64,000 nt of DNA from Paracentrotus lividus (Eukaryota; Echinodermata; Echinoidea; Camarodonta; Echinidae): NCBI GenBank assembly GCA_940671915.1, contig CALNVZ010000429.1, positions 182,166 to 246,165 on the forward strand. Reading direction: 5' to 3'. Shown here piece after piece: positions 12,000 through 24,448 of this stretch. The position numbers and the translations under genes were made by a program. The stretch's first letter is position 1, and every line of letters starts with the position of its first letter. Under the pieces are notes generated by a model that saw only the letters and a list, made by a program, of their open reading frames with translations, was not told the origin of the DNA and ran no database searches.

Positions 12000-12434
12000 T
12001 AATTCCTCGTGGGGTAATGTCTGGGGAATTGTCCGGGGAGTAATTGTCCGGGTAATTGTCCTCGGGTAATTGTCCTCAGGGGGTAACTGTCCTCGGGTGG
12101 GTAATTGTCGTGGGTAATTGTCCGGGGATGTCCGGGGGTAATTGTCCTCGGGGGTAATTGTGCGGGGGTAATTGTCCTCGGGGGTAAAGTTTGGGGGGTA
12201 ATTTCCGGGGTCATTGTCCTGGGGGTAATTGTCCTCAGGGGGTAATTGTCCTCGTGGTAATTGTCGTCGGGATAATTGTCCGGGGGTAATTGTCCGGGGG
12301 TAATTGTCCTCGGGGGGGGGAGTAAAGGTTTCGGGGGTAATTGTCCTCGGGGTAATGTCCAGGGGTAATTGGTCCTCGGGGGTAATGTTGCCGGGGAGTA
12401 ATTGTCGACGGGGTAATTGTCCAGGGGTAATGTC
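12000..12434. repeat. Terminal 16-bp minisatellite, right arm of element 1
   Basis: About 26 degenerate copies of 'ggtaattgtcctcggg', the inverse of the 10405-10605 array and about twice as long. The 156-codon open frame across it is repeat-encoded and not a gene. An A/T-rich (AAATA)n stretch follows (about 12445-12580). Confidence 0.85.
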
Positions 12435-12889
12435 TAGAACCAACAAATAAAATAAATAAATAAAATAAAAAATAAATAAATAAATTTAAAAATAAATTAA
12501 ATAAAAAAATTAAAAAATAGAAATAGAAATAAATAAATAAATAAAAAATAAAATAAATAAAATAAAATAAATAATAAATACAAAATATATGTATGATTAT
12601 ATATAAATAAACAAAAACTAAATTAACGTTGTCATTGTACCCTAGTTCAGAGACACTTCTCGCTGTAGTCTGTCATCAACCTTTTAAGGTAGGTAAATGA
12701 CTTCCATTTAATCTGAACATTCTATCCTTTGTTTACTTAGAGCAATATAATTTATATGTTCATTCTTGATCTAATTGCCCTTGTTTTTGAAAATTTACCA
12801 AATCCCTTTAATACATATATTCCACCTTAGGTTTTTCTAAAGCACTTTTTAGTGATTTATCATTCCCAGTTAGCTTTAGAGCCACCCCG

Positions 12890-13050
12890 AAAGGTGCTCA
12901 CAGCATTCTAGCCAACTTGCTTCCCCTACCAGTACCCATATTGACACACCTGGGAGGAGTGGATATAAGTGCCGGTGCAGGAGGAATTGAACTCACCACC
13001 TACTATTCCCCATAAAGTGATACGACCACTAGACTACCACACTTACAAAC
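12890..13050 (-). mobile_element. Second tRNA-derived SINE type
   Basis: On the minus strand the sequence has 'gtggtagtctagtggtcg' (A-box-like, near 13030), then 'gagttcaattcc' (B-box-like, near 12990), then a body with 'gggtactggtaggggaag'. The head differs from that of the SINE at 10.9 kb. It lacks the cloverleaf pairing needed for a functional tRNA, as far as can be judged by eye. Confidence 0.65.
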
Positions 13051-13059
13051 ACTTATTTA

Positions 13060-13295
13060 TTAACCCATTGTATACTAAGACCGCATATATGTGAAAAACA
13101 TGAACATCCCTCTTGTCAACCGTTTATTTCACTCATGATTGCATTAACATATAATATAGATTAAATTATCTGTATTGGAATCTTTAAAGCTGTCTTTGGT
13201 TCACCTTAAATGAAAAGATTTCTTGCAAGACACATGCTTGACAATCACGATTAATTCCAGCTCTATAAAAAGTTCCTAGTATACAACGGTGTTAA
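13060..13295. mobile_element. TTAA-flanked MITE (piggyBac-like), copy 1
   Basis: TTAA at 13060-13063 and 13292-13295 flank a 228-base element. The ends are 'cccattgtatactaag' and the complement of 'caccgttgtatactag'. TTAA duplication and termini opening with C-rich CCC are typical of piggyBac-type elements. A homologue in opposite orientation is at 23.69-23.93 kb. No ORF. Confidence 0.75.
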
Positions 13296-15765
13296 GGTGC
13301 ATGCTTTGTTAAACTTACAGTCTTGTGTCAAATAATAAATGGTACAAGTTGAAAACAATTTTTTTATACGCGTGAAAGGCTTAATTCTAACGATTCGTCG
13401 GATTGTTTGTTATTTTCATAGATGCAGGAATTATCACTCTTTCTTCTACGATTTTTTTCATCACATTTGGTGCAGTATTTTTTGAATGATGGCTAATTTT
13501 CTACAATTCAAAGGTAAAACATATCAACTTTTTTCTCACGCCGTCCCATGCCTTGGTGACGATTTCGCAATAGCATGACGGGTGATTCAGCAGCGTCCAT
13601 AAACAAATAGCACACGTGCGTAATTTATTTTCTCCTCGTCGCTACAAAACTTTAGCATTAACTTTTGTTCTTACCGAAAGCGAATGTCTACAGGACAAAG
13701 CGCCATTCAGCCCACAAGAAAAATCTTTTTGGCTTTAATTTTGATACCACAAAACACACATTATATGAAAGATTTCACACCTAAATGATTTTTTCCCCGA
13801 CCGGTACCATTTTTTTCTTGCACATGACCGTGCTGATAAAAACCCTTCATGGGACAACGACACAGGAAGGACCATGACAAAAAAAAAATTGAAAAGTGTA
13901 AAAAAGAAAGAATTCTTAAAGAGGGACTCAGCCGCAAATATATTTAAAACGAAACTGTTGTATACCATGTTTTTTGCTCTCCAAGTGAATTTTTGAGCTA
14001 CATGCTACTGCTTTCTCAGGCTTATTTGATGAGAGCAATTATATGAAATGGAAAAGAATAACTCAAGTGCTGCAACTCATTACATGTAAAAACACTGTTC
14101 TTAAGATGAAGCAATTACAGATATATATCAAATTGTTAAGATATGATAGAATTCTCATAGTGTATCTCCAAATCAAATTTTATTATTTTCGAGCTACTTA
14201 CTTAGAGATAAAACATACTTTTACACAGATCAACACCATTGGGAGATTGGGAGAACATCTTTCAGCTCTCCTGATGCAAACATTAAAATAAAATGGAAAA
14301 ACAACAATATAAAATTAACCTGAAATCCTTAACATATTTTATCTTGGGTGAATAATAATTCCAAAATCAGAAAGAGCAAATACTAGAACAATATCAAAGG
14401 AGGGCAGTACACAAGCTTGCATCGGCACATGCATCAAGCCATCAGCAAGAATATCAATGATCTTAACTCATTTATGACAAGTTGTTCCAAATCTTGAGCG
14501 AGGGCCCAAGATAGGCCTACAGTTTGAAATCTCATTGGGCCTTCCTCGAATGCTTAACCCCCTCCCCCCCCTCTACTTTTTTGTTTTTTCTGTTGTTTGT
14601 TTTGTTTTGTTGCTGGAAAATTAAGGGAAAAATGCTGGAAAGCAATCCTATTGGTTAAGGGTTTGTACAGAGGAAAATTCCCCCCCCTCCCAAACAAATT
14701 CTATTTCTTTTCTTTATATGAAGAGGGGGCATTGATTTGTAAAATTTTAGCTACCTTATTACGGAGCATATTTTGCTGTTAATTCCCTTCTCCCTTGTCA
14801 AACAGGTAACATCTCTTTTTAGTCACTCGCCTTCCGGTCTACAGATACATGTACCACCACACATGAATCTTTTGACCGGAGCCAGTCCAATCCACTCCCA
14901 GTCTCCTTATGCAAACATATTCTTCCGCGGAACAGGCTTTTATTTGTATATTTATCCTTACTTTTTTTGTGACGAATGGTTTGACCAGATTATTATTATA
15001 CTATCAGCTTACATTTTGATATCAATCGTATCACAGAAATTCCGCTAAAGGCGAGAGGGAACGGAACCTGATGCTCCAGGACCTGACCCCATTGATATTT
15101 CAAAGCTCCCACTTTCCATGGAGATTCCTTTTTGTATTTTTTTTAGATATTAATTAGTTTTCTACCCACCCCGCCCCTTTTTTTTCTCTCAAACGGGTCT
15201 CAAAGGAGAGAGGACCTCTCTATGATTTTCAAGTAAATATTATACCAATTCTCCCACATAATATTCACGTAGCAAGACGCAAACATAAATAATATAGTGC
15301 TATAGTCCGACCTCAAGACTCAAATGATAACAGGTCCTGCTATCTGTGCTCCAGAAAGTTAACCATGACTCAAACTTGCTTACACCAATAGCAATGAGAA
15401 AGACTAAGTGATGTAATGTTGACTTTTAGACACGGAGCTAGAAACCTCCAATGTCGCAATCCTAGTGCTCCGCTGTACTACACTTCATCAATTTACAGGG
15501 GCGGATCTAGGTTTGTTGCTCCGAAGGGGGGGGCTTTGAGAAGAGGGATAGACAGACAAATAACATCCTGCAGAGCGGCAGCAAGCAACGCGTGCGGGCA
15601 TGGCAGCCCGTAGTTGTGTAGACAATCCACTGTTGAATTTACATATCGACCCGAATATACTGACCTAAAACGAAGGAATTATTGATAAATACAATAATTA
15701 TGTTTTAGAGTTTGGAAGATTTATTCCCTTTTGTTTGTCATTTTGATTACGGCAGGTCCCTCTTA
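13296..15765. other. No recognisable gene
   Basis: Low-complexity AT-rich sequence with several poly-C/poly-G tracts. A phrase 'ggggcggatctagg...gggggg' near 15497-15535 resembles a common dispersed invertebrate repeat end. Open frames are short and without motif. Confidence 0.45.
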
Positions 15766-16489
15766 AGAGGCCGCTCGCGGGAAGCGCCGAGCCGAAGAAA
15801 ATTTGGGTTATAAATGGATATAATATGGATATACAGATACAAGGGCAACTGTGTTTTAGTATATAAATTAATCTCTTAAAAGATAATTGTGTAATTTTGT
15901 AGAACCCTGATTATAACGTATCTGCGGGAACGCCGAAACTGTATTGCAGCGCGAGGGGCGAGCTCGAATATTTTGAACTCCAAATGAAGTGTATGTTGTG
16001 GCCAGTTATGATTTGAGTTCATCTAGTCTCCCGACGGCGGCGAAAACGCCGCCGAGCTCGAAATATGTGGAGTTTTAAAACAGAAAGTATATTGATAAAT
16101 ATTCAATATAAAGGTGGCATTTTATCTCTACCAACCACGTAGATTATAGTGATAATCTAAATTTATTTTTTCTTGCGGAACGTGCAAGTGCCGATTGTTA
16201 TCAAGCGACAATAACCTCCTTCCAAGGATCTATAAGGACCCAATTTGCTCTAAATACTGAATATCCGCCGATTAAAACCCGAGGAATAGTTATCGGAAGA
16301 TGATGTATTCTATAAACCAAGTGTTATATACGAAAGTTGTGAAAGGCTTATTTGTGCATTTATGATAGCAAGCATCACGGTTTCGTTTGAATATTTAGAA
16401 TTGGGTTTAGCAAAATTTTCAATATTATCGCAAATGTGAAGTGATAAAATCGCGGAAGCTGCGAGCCCGAAATTTTGGGTATAAAAGAT
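15766..16489. repeat. GC-word interspersed repeat, second locus
   Basis: Units related to 1.1-1.9 kb recur: 'cgctcgcgggaagcgccgag' (15772), 'gcgcgaggggcgagctcg' (15950), 'cgccgccgagctcgaaat' (16045), 'gcggaagctgcgagcccg' (16452), followed by 'ttttgggtataaaagat'. The array runs into the gap at 16490, so its full length is unknown. Confidence 0.55.
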
Positions 16490-17394
16490 NNNNNNNNNNN
16501 NNNNNNNNNNNNNNNNNNNNNNNNNNNNNNNNNNNNNNNNNNNNNNNNNNNNNNNNNNNNNNNNNNNNNNNNNNNNNNNNNNNNNNNNNNNNNNNNNNNN
16601 NNNNNNNNNNNNNNNNNNNNNNNNNNNNNNNNNNNNNNNNNNNNNNNNNNNNNNNNNNNNNNNNNNNNNNNNNNNNNNNNNNNNNNNNNNNNNNNNNNNN
16701 NNNNNNNNNNNNNNNNNNNNNNNNNNNNNNNNNNNNNNNNNNNNNNNNNNNNNNNNNNNNNNNNNNNNNNNNNNNNNNNNNNNNNNNNNNNNNNNNNNNN
16801 NNNNNNNNNNNNNNNNNNNNNNNNNNNNNNNNNNNNNNNNNNNNNNNNNNNNNNNNNNNNNNNNNNNNNNNNNNNNNNNNNNNNNNNNNNNNNNNNNNNN
16901 NNNNNNNNNNNNNNNNNNNNNNNNNNNNNNNNNNNNNNNNNNNNNNNNNNNNNNNNNNNNNNNNNNNNNNNNNNNNNNNNNNNNNNNNNNNNNNNNNNNN
17001 NNNNNNNNNNNNNNNNNNNNNNNNNNNNNNNNNNNNNNNNNNNNNNNNNNNNNNNNNNNNNNNNNNNNNNNNNNNNNNNNNNNNNNNNNNNNNNNNNNNN
17101 NNNNNNNNNNNNNNNNNNNNNNNNNNNNNNNNNNNNNNNNNNNNNNNNNNNNNNNNNNNNNNNNNNNNNNNNNNNNNNNNNNNNNNNNNNNNNNNNNNNN
17201 NNNNNNNNNNNNNNNNNNNNNNNNNNNNNNNNNNNNNNNNNNNNNNNNNNNNNNNNNNNNNNNNNNNNNNNNNNNNNNNNNNNNNNNNNNNNNNNNNNNN
17301 NNNNNNNNNNNNNNNNNNNNNNNNNNNNNNNNNNNNNNNNNNNNNNNNNNNNNNNNNNNNNNNNNNNNNNNNNNNNNNNNNNNNNNNNNNNNNN
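16490..17394. other. Assembly gap, 905 N
   Basis: Unresolved bases. Any open frame through it is an artefact. The left flank is the GC-word repeat, which probably caused the break. Confidence 0.99.
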
Positions 17395-20300
17395 TTGCAG
17401 GAGCCTTTTTAAAAGAAATAAATACTGCCTTTGTACCATGTCCTGGCCCCTACAAGACTTAACACTCTGTAAAGCTACTAATCACACCACGCACCCTACC
17501 CCCCCCTCCTTTGGAGAACTAAAATAAAAAGAAAAACACTTCTAGAAGAACTATATTTGTGTCAGGTCATCCCCCCCCCCCTCCTTACCGTTAACATTCG
17601 ACGCGTATCATGCCCTTGTAGCAACCGCCCTCGGTTCTACCAGTCCTCGCTGCAACAAAATCTCTTGATGAGAAATATAAAAAGGGGTCAATGTATGCCG
17701 AGATCACATGTTCAAACTCATCGGGGGCGTCGGGCAGCAGAATTAGTCCTCTATGATATTTTCTAAGCAGTGCGGTTCCAATTTTTGGTTTCGCACGAGA
17801 TTTTAGCCTACCCCAATCAGAGCGAATGGGACACGAAGACCACAATTTTGGGTCATTCCCCTTTCCCTAAACAGCTTTTATTCCCGGGTCCTTACAGATA
17901 GGAAGGAAAATGCACCTTTAATCTTACGGGCGGTACTTTATACCCACCGGCTCTCCCTTAATTTGTGCACCACCGGAACAATTTTTCCAGTAGCTATGCA
18001 GTAACTAGGGAGCCGGGAAGACTCGAGGATGTTGTGCACTGTCGATTTCCGCGGTGTTTTTTCAACCCCGGAGGTCCGTAGAAACATTGGAGCATCAAGG
18101 GGCCGAGAGGAGTTTTGTTGGTCGCCGTGCGGGTTTCTTGCCGGTAGCCGAGCGGGCTCCGCCCATGTTTTTTTCCTTTTTCAGTAAGTCCCCCATAAAA
18201 TATTGACAGGGGTGGCCGTTTCACGAAACACGCGTCAAAGTCTAACTTCCTTGACTAATCGGAATTAGTGAACAGACTTTCCACAAGCGGGTTCCACATA
18301 AGCGCCCCTCTCTGACAGAATCGTGACAACACTGACTAATACTTAGACAGCTCCGGACTGTATATCTTTTTGGAGAGCGCTGATACGCGCGTCAATCAAC
18401 GCAATTTATGGCAACGATCGGTTGGGCGAATTGCATTTGGCCTGCGACATCCGCATTTTCTCATTTTGTTATACAAAATGTGGCAACCTCAGGATTTTGG
18501 TCTAATACTAGAAAATAAACTGGTTTTACAATTAAATGGGGAAGTTCACACCTGGAATTTTATTGGTCTTCAAAAATCGCAGAAAATAAAGAAAATATGA
18601 GTGGTAGGTCTGGGATATAAACGACCCAAAAAGATGAAGTTATGAAATTCAAAGTTTTGATTCTGTGATCGGTCACATCGAGCAGAATCTCCTATTGTTT
18701 ATTAGTGTTAATTCCATAAGAATTGTCAGTTTTTTTTTTTTTCAGAAAAGATTAGATATGGGTCACCTGTGCGGGTCATATATTAATCAACCATCAAACA
18801 TATGTTCATATAATGATTATCAAATTGACCTCCCATTCCTTAACAAGAGCCTATGACAACAAGACAAATCTTATGGAATTACATACCATCAAATGAGAAG
18901 GCTGCTCCACTGTGAACGTCAACAAAGATCAAAACTTTAAATATCATACTTCGCTGTTTTTTGTTGGGTCGATTTTCTTGAAAACTTCAGTCAACTAAGA
19001 TATTTTTTATTATTTCTCTCTTTCCTCCTTTTCCGTTCCCCTCTCCCCCTTTCCCTCTTCCCCCTTTCTTCGCTATTTTTTAAGAACCATAAAATTCCAG
19101 GTGAATTCTTTAAGTGATTTTTTATGATCCAATAAAGAAATAATATCGTTCGTAAATACAATCAAGAATAATATTCGATAAATTGCATAAAGGCATTATT
19201 CAGTTAACATAAAAGCTAAATAAAGAGACCTCGCAGGACTACGGTTGGTATTAAAATTCGATCTATTATCCCCAAATTTTAATGAATTTGAAAATGAGAT
19301 TTCTTTTAAATTTACATGCACTATTAATTTTTTTTGTGAGTAAACAGAAAAATTTGGAAAAACTCAATCTAGCTCCATTTTCAAGCTAGCGTAACTTTTT
19401 TATAAGTCTGATTTACGGTAAACTATGAAATTACGCATCCGGGGGTCCCATCTCATCGTTCTGAACGTGGTCTATAATTTCATGATTGATCAACCTTGTA
19501 AATATATGCACGTAAGAAACATTGTGCGTTTTTAATTCATATTATATAAAATATTTACATATTTTATGAGCTTTCATACTTGTTATTCAATATTGCCGAT
19601 TTTAATATAATCACTTCAATTTCGGATAATATTGAAATTTGCTAAACCACAATGTCAATATCAATGCGAAAACTGTGATTAAGGGCTATTGCTGATGAGA
19701 CACATCTCCGATAAAAATATACAGATATTACTAATGTCTAGCTTGGAAGAGCTTTTGTGTAGACGACTAGTAAGATTGGAAGCTAACTAGTGGTTGTGAG
19801 AATAAAGCATATATAACTTGTTCATCTGGGTTTCGTGAGAACTCCCCAGGGAGTCTCTCTTGCAAAGAATACAGTTCCCGATCCTGTACGCGCTTTTCCC
19901 CCCCCTCCTTGCCTGCGGACCTTTTGTCCCCTCGCCAGGCCCCCTTAAGGGACCTATAAACATGGGATTCAACGTGCTTACCGGGTGAAATAATGACCAT
20001 TTCCAATCAGAGTCCTCGACGGTGTGTGTTGCGTGTTATCTTACAGGGACAGCCTTTCAAAGACAACGTCGCTGGATGCTAATCGGTTTTTAATCTTCAA
20101 TGGCTAAAGGCGGCGCTAACTAACCAGATAGCTCCGAAGTAAATTTGCTTCTAAACCCCTTGTTTTGTATGTTTTGGAAATGGAGTACATTATGATGCAC
20201 ATGAAAGTTCCTTCTCTTTGAGGATGACCCCGTTGAGGCAGTCTGTAACACTTAATCGAGGCAGGGAAACTACTTAGAACGAGCCATTATCCATTGGACG

Positions 20301-21267
20301 AATCTGAATTCGTGTAAAACTTCGGTTCAGGGTGTGTTTCGTCGCGCCTGAAATGTTAATATCGAATTTCTAAAAGATGTTTGACTACCCCCCCACATAG
20401 ATAGAGTGGGGCCCCCTTGCGTAAGTCTTTCATACTTGTAGAATTGTGTATTGATTGTGAGTACAAATGGGAACGCTCAAAAAATAAAAAATAAAAAAAT
20501 AAAAATAACTAGTGTGAGCGCAAGAATCATGTTTGCTCGATGTAGGAATGACTATAGATATTCCCCACATCGATCTCGCAGGAGAGAATCTTCTTTTCTG
20601 CGGATGGACCAGGGGAGGGGGGAGAAGAAGGGCATTCTCCTAATTGGCTAAAGTTAGTGGGTATTCCCCTGGGGCATCGAGATGGAAGACGTTTGTGGAT
20701 AAATCGGGACTATTGGGTGATAAAGTATCAACGGAGAGAAGTTTCTAATACAACTGTCTAGAGAGGGGATTCAGAGATTGTTCAAAACTCTTGGGTGCTG
20801 ACGATTTGTAGTGGTTTATTTAGTGGGAGTTATATTTAATTATATAAATTAGTCATAGAAGTTACATACTACTTTGTGTACTATATTTATAATTCTATGG
20901 TTTAAAATTTTATTATAAGATTTAATTTTTTAAAAAATTTTTTTATTTTTTATTTTTTTTATAATTTTTAAAGTGTTCTATTCTCTTTGTTTAAAATTTG
21001 AATTTATTTTAATTTTTCTAATATTTGTGCTTGTACTCAGCAGTTGTTTTTCCTATTTTCTATTGTTTTTGGGTTTTTTTATTTTTAACATATAAAAGTT
21101 TTAAACTTGTGTTTTTTTCTTATTTTTTTTATTTTAATTTTATTTATTTTTCACAAAATTTTAATTTTATTTTTTTTGTTTTTTATTTATTAATTTTAAA
21201 CAAATATTTTCTTAAAATTTTTTTAAAATTTTATTTTTGATTTATTTTGTTCGGGCTTCATCGGACC
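17395..21267. other. No recognisable gene
   Basis: No motif-bearing frame is seen. 20830-21245 is extremely AT-rich, T-heavy low complexity. Short open frames such as 19767-20006 (minus) have no identifiable domain. Confidence 0.45.
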
Positions 21268-21780
21268 AATTTACCGTCCCCTCCTGGAACAATTGACCCT
21301 GGACAATTACTTTACCCGGACAATTACTACCCCGAGGACTAATACCTCCTGGACGTAATTACCCGAGGACAATTACTCACCCGAAACCTTTACCCCCCCC
21401 CGAGGCGAATTACCCCCGGACAATTACCCCGGCAATTTATCCCAGGACAATTACTCCACAGGACAAGTTACCCCGAGGACAATTAACCGCCCCAGGACAA
21501 TGAACTCCCGGCAATTACTCCAAACCCTTTACCCCCGAGGACATTACCCGACCCTCCGACTGATTACCCCAACCCGCGCCCCGAGGACAATTCAACCTCA
21601 TCCCCGGACAATACCTTGCCCCACAGATTTATCCTCCACCACGAGACAATTTACCCTCCCCGAGACAGTTGACGGCTCCCTGAGGACAATTACTCCGAGA
21701 CATTACCCCGACAGATGTACTCCGGACAATTTCCCCCAGACAGATTACCCCCACGAGGACAATTACCCCGCCCGACGAGT
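21268..21780. repeat. 16-bp minisatellite, left arm of element 2
   Basis: About 30 degenerate copies of 'ggacaattacccccga'. It is longer than the array at the other end, so array length varies independently at the two ends. The 171-codon open frame is repeat-encoded in its first half. Confidence 0.8.
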
Positions 21781-22799
21781 AAGCCCTCCAGCATTGATGA
21801 TGGATCAAGCGGGCGCCCACTGTGGGTCTTGCCCTGGTGTCGCAGGTTTTGCTAAATTTTTTCTAAACTTGATTTTATTCAATGAAAATCTCTTTCTCTT
21901 CTCTTTCATATTCTCCTTTCTCTCTTTGCTCTCTTCTCTCACTTTCCCTTCTTTGTTTTCCTTGCTTTTTTTCTACCCTTTTTGCACCATAACATTCTAC
22001 TCTTATCGTAGATGAAAACCAGAAATGAATGGGCGATGGCGGGGGGGGGGGAGGCTTGATCCCCAAGCCCCTACGTTTGATACTACATTATGTTCAATGC
22101 ACATGAAAATATTAGAGAATCGGCCCTACATATTACCTCTTCGTTTTTTATTTTCCAATAGAACACAATTTGAAAAATTCATGGAAAAAGACACGAAAAT
22201 ACACGATAATATACAGCAGCATGTTAATATCGTCTCTGGATTCATCTATGATGCAAACTGGATATGTATTTTTAATTATCGTTTTTGTTTAAATTTCAGA
22301 TAATAACGTGATAAAACCTTGGGTCTGAACCCATGGTTCTAAAGGGCGGCAAATAAAGTCATGATCTAATATGCAACTCCATAGAAATAACAAGATAGGA
22401 AAATATAAAAAATTGCTTAGTAATGTCAATTTATGCAATAATAAAGGTTAATCGGAAAATTAAATATCATAGATTATCAATAGTTTTTTCGTTCTATTGG
22501 CCAGATGAACTCACATCAATAAGAGAACCATTGGTTTCGGCACGTTCGGGATTCCTAAAAGCGCGTTGGGAATTATGAAGGGCAGTTTACATATTCCTGA
22601 TGCATTATAATGTATAGACTCTAACAGGTGGGGGCTTAGGGGGAGGCACAGAAAGAGCCGAAAACAAGCCCTCCTGTTCATTGTGCCCTGCGACTACCCA
22701 TCGCCTATGGTGCCCCATCGTAACAGTTATCATTGGTATTCTGACTTTATGACGGTCGTATGAAGAATAGCCTCAATTTTTATGCGCAGTCAAAACAAA

Positions 22800-23150
22800 A
22801 AGCGGGAGTGGAGGGGTTGGGGTGTGTGGTCCGAATGGTAATCGGGGACTGATGATCAAAGGTACGGTGTTGGTTCGAGATCCCGTCCATTCCACAAACT
22901 ATAGTCCCCCTTTGGCAAGATTATTTATCTGGCAATTTGCCAGACTGACCCATATGCGATGTTTGTTGCCAGTAAGGTAAATGGGTACCTTGGTAGGAGA
23001 CATTCCTACAATGCGTAAAGCGCCTTTTATAGCGGCAATAGCTATGGCTAAGCCAGTATTAATATTAAAGCTGCGCCACTATGAATAGTTACTAGAATAG
23101 TAGGCACAATTTAATGGCCGTCAGGGAACTATTGATATTGATTAAAAATT
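22800..23150 (+). mobile_element. tRNA-derived SINE inside the right arm of element 2
   Basis: The head contains 'gtggtccgaatggtaatcgg' and a B box with one extra base ('ggttcgagatcc', near 22871). The body is 'ggtaaatgggtacc' and 'gcgccttttatagcgg', and the tail has repeated ATTA. It is homologous to the minus-strand SINE at 10.89-11.19 kb and sits at the equivalent place in the equivalent arm. Confidence 0.75.
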
Positions 23151-23479
23151 ATTATTAAATGGATAGGAAAAAACAAAGGGAAAAAGGGAAATAATAAGAG
23201 AAATGTGTGTGAGAGATAGGCGAGGGCAGAGATAGAACAGGCAGAGATAGGGAAGAGGCAGAGGATAAAGAAAAAGGAAAAGATAAAATAATTAGAAGAG
23301 GAATGGAAAAGAAGGAATAGCCTCAATTTAGATGAGATCAAAGTAGATAAAAATAATTCGACAAACTTTGCGACTTAACAGACGAGACCTCACAATTGGG
23401 GGCTGGGCCTTTGGTTTCCAAACATTCAAATTGGGGCCATGGTGGCTAGGGGGCGGGGGGGGGGCGGGTGGTTGTAACC

Positions 23480-23612
23480 CTGTCCGGGTAATGTCTCGGG
23501 GGAAATGGTCCAGGGGTAATTGTTGTCCAGGGGGTAAACTGCCGGTGGGTAGATCGTCTGTGCGGGGGTAATGTGTGTCGGGGTAACTTTGTCCGGGGAT
23601 AAATTGTCTCTG
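23480..23612. repeat. 16-bp minisatellite, right arm of element 2
   Basis: About 7 degenerate copies of 'ggggtaattgtccggg', inverted relative to the left-arm array. It ends in 'gtctctgggggggcgagcg'. Confidence 0.75.
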
Positions 23613-23682
23613 GGGGGGCGAGCGAGCAAAATGTTGACCTTTTTCATACAAAATTAAATTTTGTGATAGATTTTGACATATT

Positions 23683-23933
23683 TTAACCCGTTGTATACTG
23701 AGAACTTTTTACAAAGCAAAATGAATCGTGATTGTCAAGCATGCTTGCAAGAAATTGTTTTTATTTAAAGGTGAAACAAAGACAGTTTTAAATAGATCAA
23801 TGTCAGATAATTTAAATTATATTAGGTTATTATATGTTTATGCAATCATGAGTGGAATAAAACGGTCGACAAGAGGGATGATCTGAGATTCTTCAGCCCG
23901 CATATATGCAGGCTTAATTATACAACGGGTTAA
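23683..23933. mobile_element. TTAA-flanked MITE (piggyBac-like), copy 2
   Basis: TTAA at 23683-23686 and 23930-23933 flank a 243-base element with ends 'cccgttgtatactgag' and the complement of 'cccgttgtataattaa'. Internal sequence ('gacaagagggatg', 'caatcatgagtgg') is the reverse complement of copy 1. Non-coding. Confidence 0.8.
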
Positions 23934-24448
23934 ATTATATATTATTTTCACCCTTTTTCTTTTCTCCTTCTTTCTTGGTCGTGAAACTTGTTTGGAGGAG
24001 GGGGGGGGGGGGTCATTATCATTTTTTTCAAAAAAATAATTTTTATCTATTTATTGTTTTACCTCTTGTAATAATCATGTAAAGACCTGAAGCGCAAAAA
24101 CTTTTCAGAAATGTGCCACGAGTTATGGACAAGACTATGTGAAAAAGAAAAAGTAATACCTTTTTCCGATAAAAAGATATAACACTATAAATTTACGACT
24201 GCAATATACGGAAAAACGACGTTTTTGCCCCATTTATGTGGAAAACCCATACATACACGTGCAATACCCTATTACATTGCGCGCATGTGTATTACATGCA
24301 TGATATAACAATTATTACATGAATATGTAAGTTTCCATAAAGGTTAATAAAGAATGGACTTCTCGATCAATCTGTTGTGAAGGGGGATGGGATGGGGGGG
24401 GGGGGGGGGGGGGGGGGGGTCATGAACACGGGACCAATTTTGGGGCAT

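Larger units (their letters stand above)
10405..12434. mobile_element. TU-like foldback element 1 with tandem-repeat termini
   Basis: The outer arms are tandem ~16-bp repeats in opposite orientation (10405-10605 and 12000-12434). Inside them are inverted inner domains: 'cattgtgagtctcgtctggt' near 10650 pairs with 11940-11965, then a pyrimidine-rich tract pairs with a purine-rich tract. A further pair lies at about 11221-11300 and 11690-11765. The middle segment (11300-11690) is unique. Left arm ~900 bases including a SINE, right arm ~740. This modular plan matches published sea urchin TU elements. No transposase is present. It interrupts a LINE on the left. No target duplication was recognised. 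Confidence 0.75.
21268..23612. mobile_element. TU-like foldback element 2
   Basis: It has the same parts as element 1 in reverse order. The left 16-bp array (21268-21780) is followed by an inner domain with 'gggcgcccactgtgggtctt' (near 21810) and a pyrimidine tract. The middle segment (about 22090-22580) is the reverse complement of 11300-11690. The right inner domain and a short array (23480-23612) follow. The right arm also holds the SINE. No transposase. Confidence 0.75.

Noticed and set aside
11976-12446. 156-codon minus-strand ORF rich in Pro-Arg-Thr-Ile-Thr
   Set aside because: Encoded entirely by the 16-bp minisatellite. Several frames stay open because the repeat lacks stops.
16375-17527. 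Long open frames of more than 320 codons
   Set aside because: They run through the 905-N gap and contain almost no real codons.
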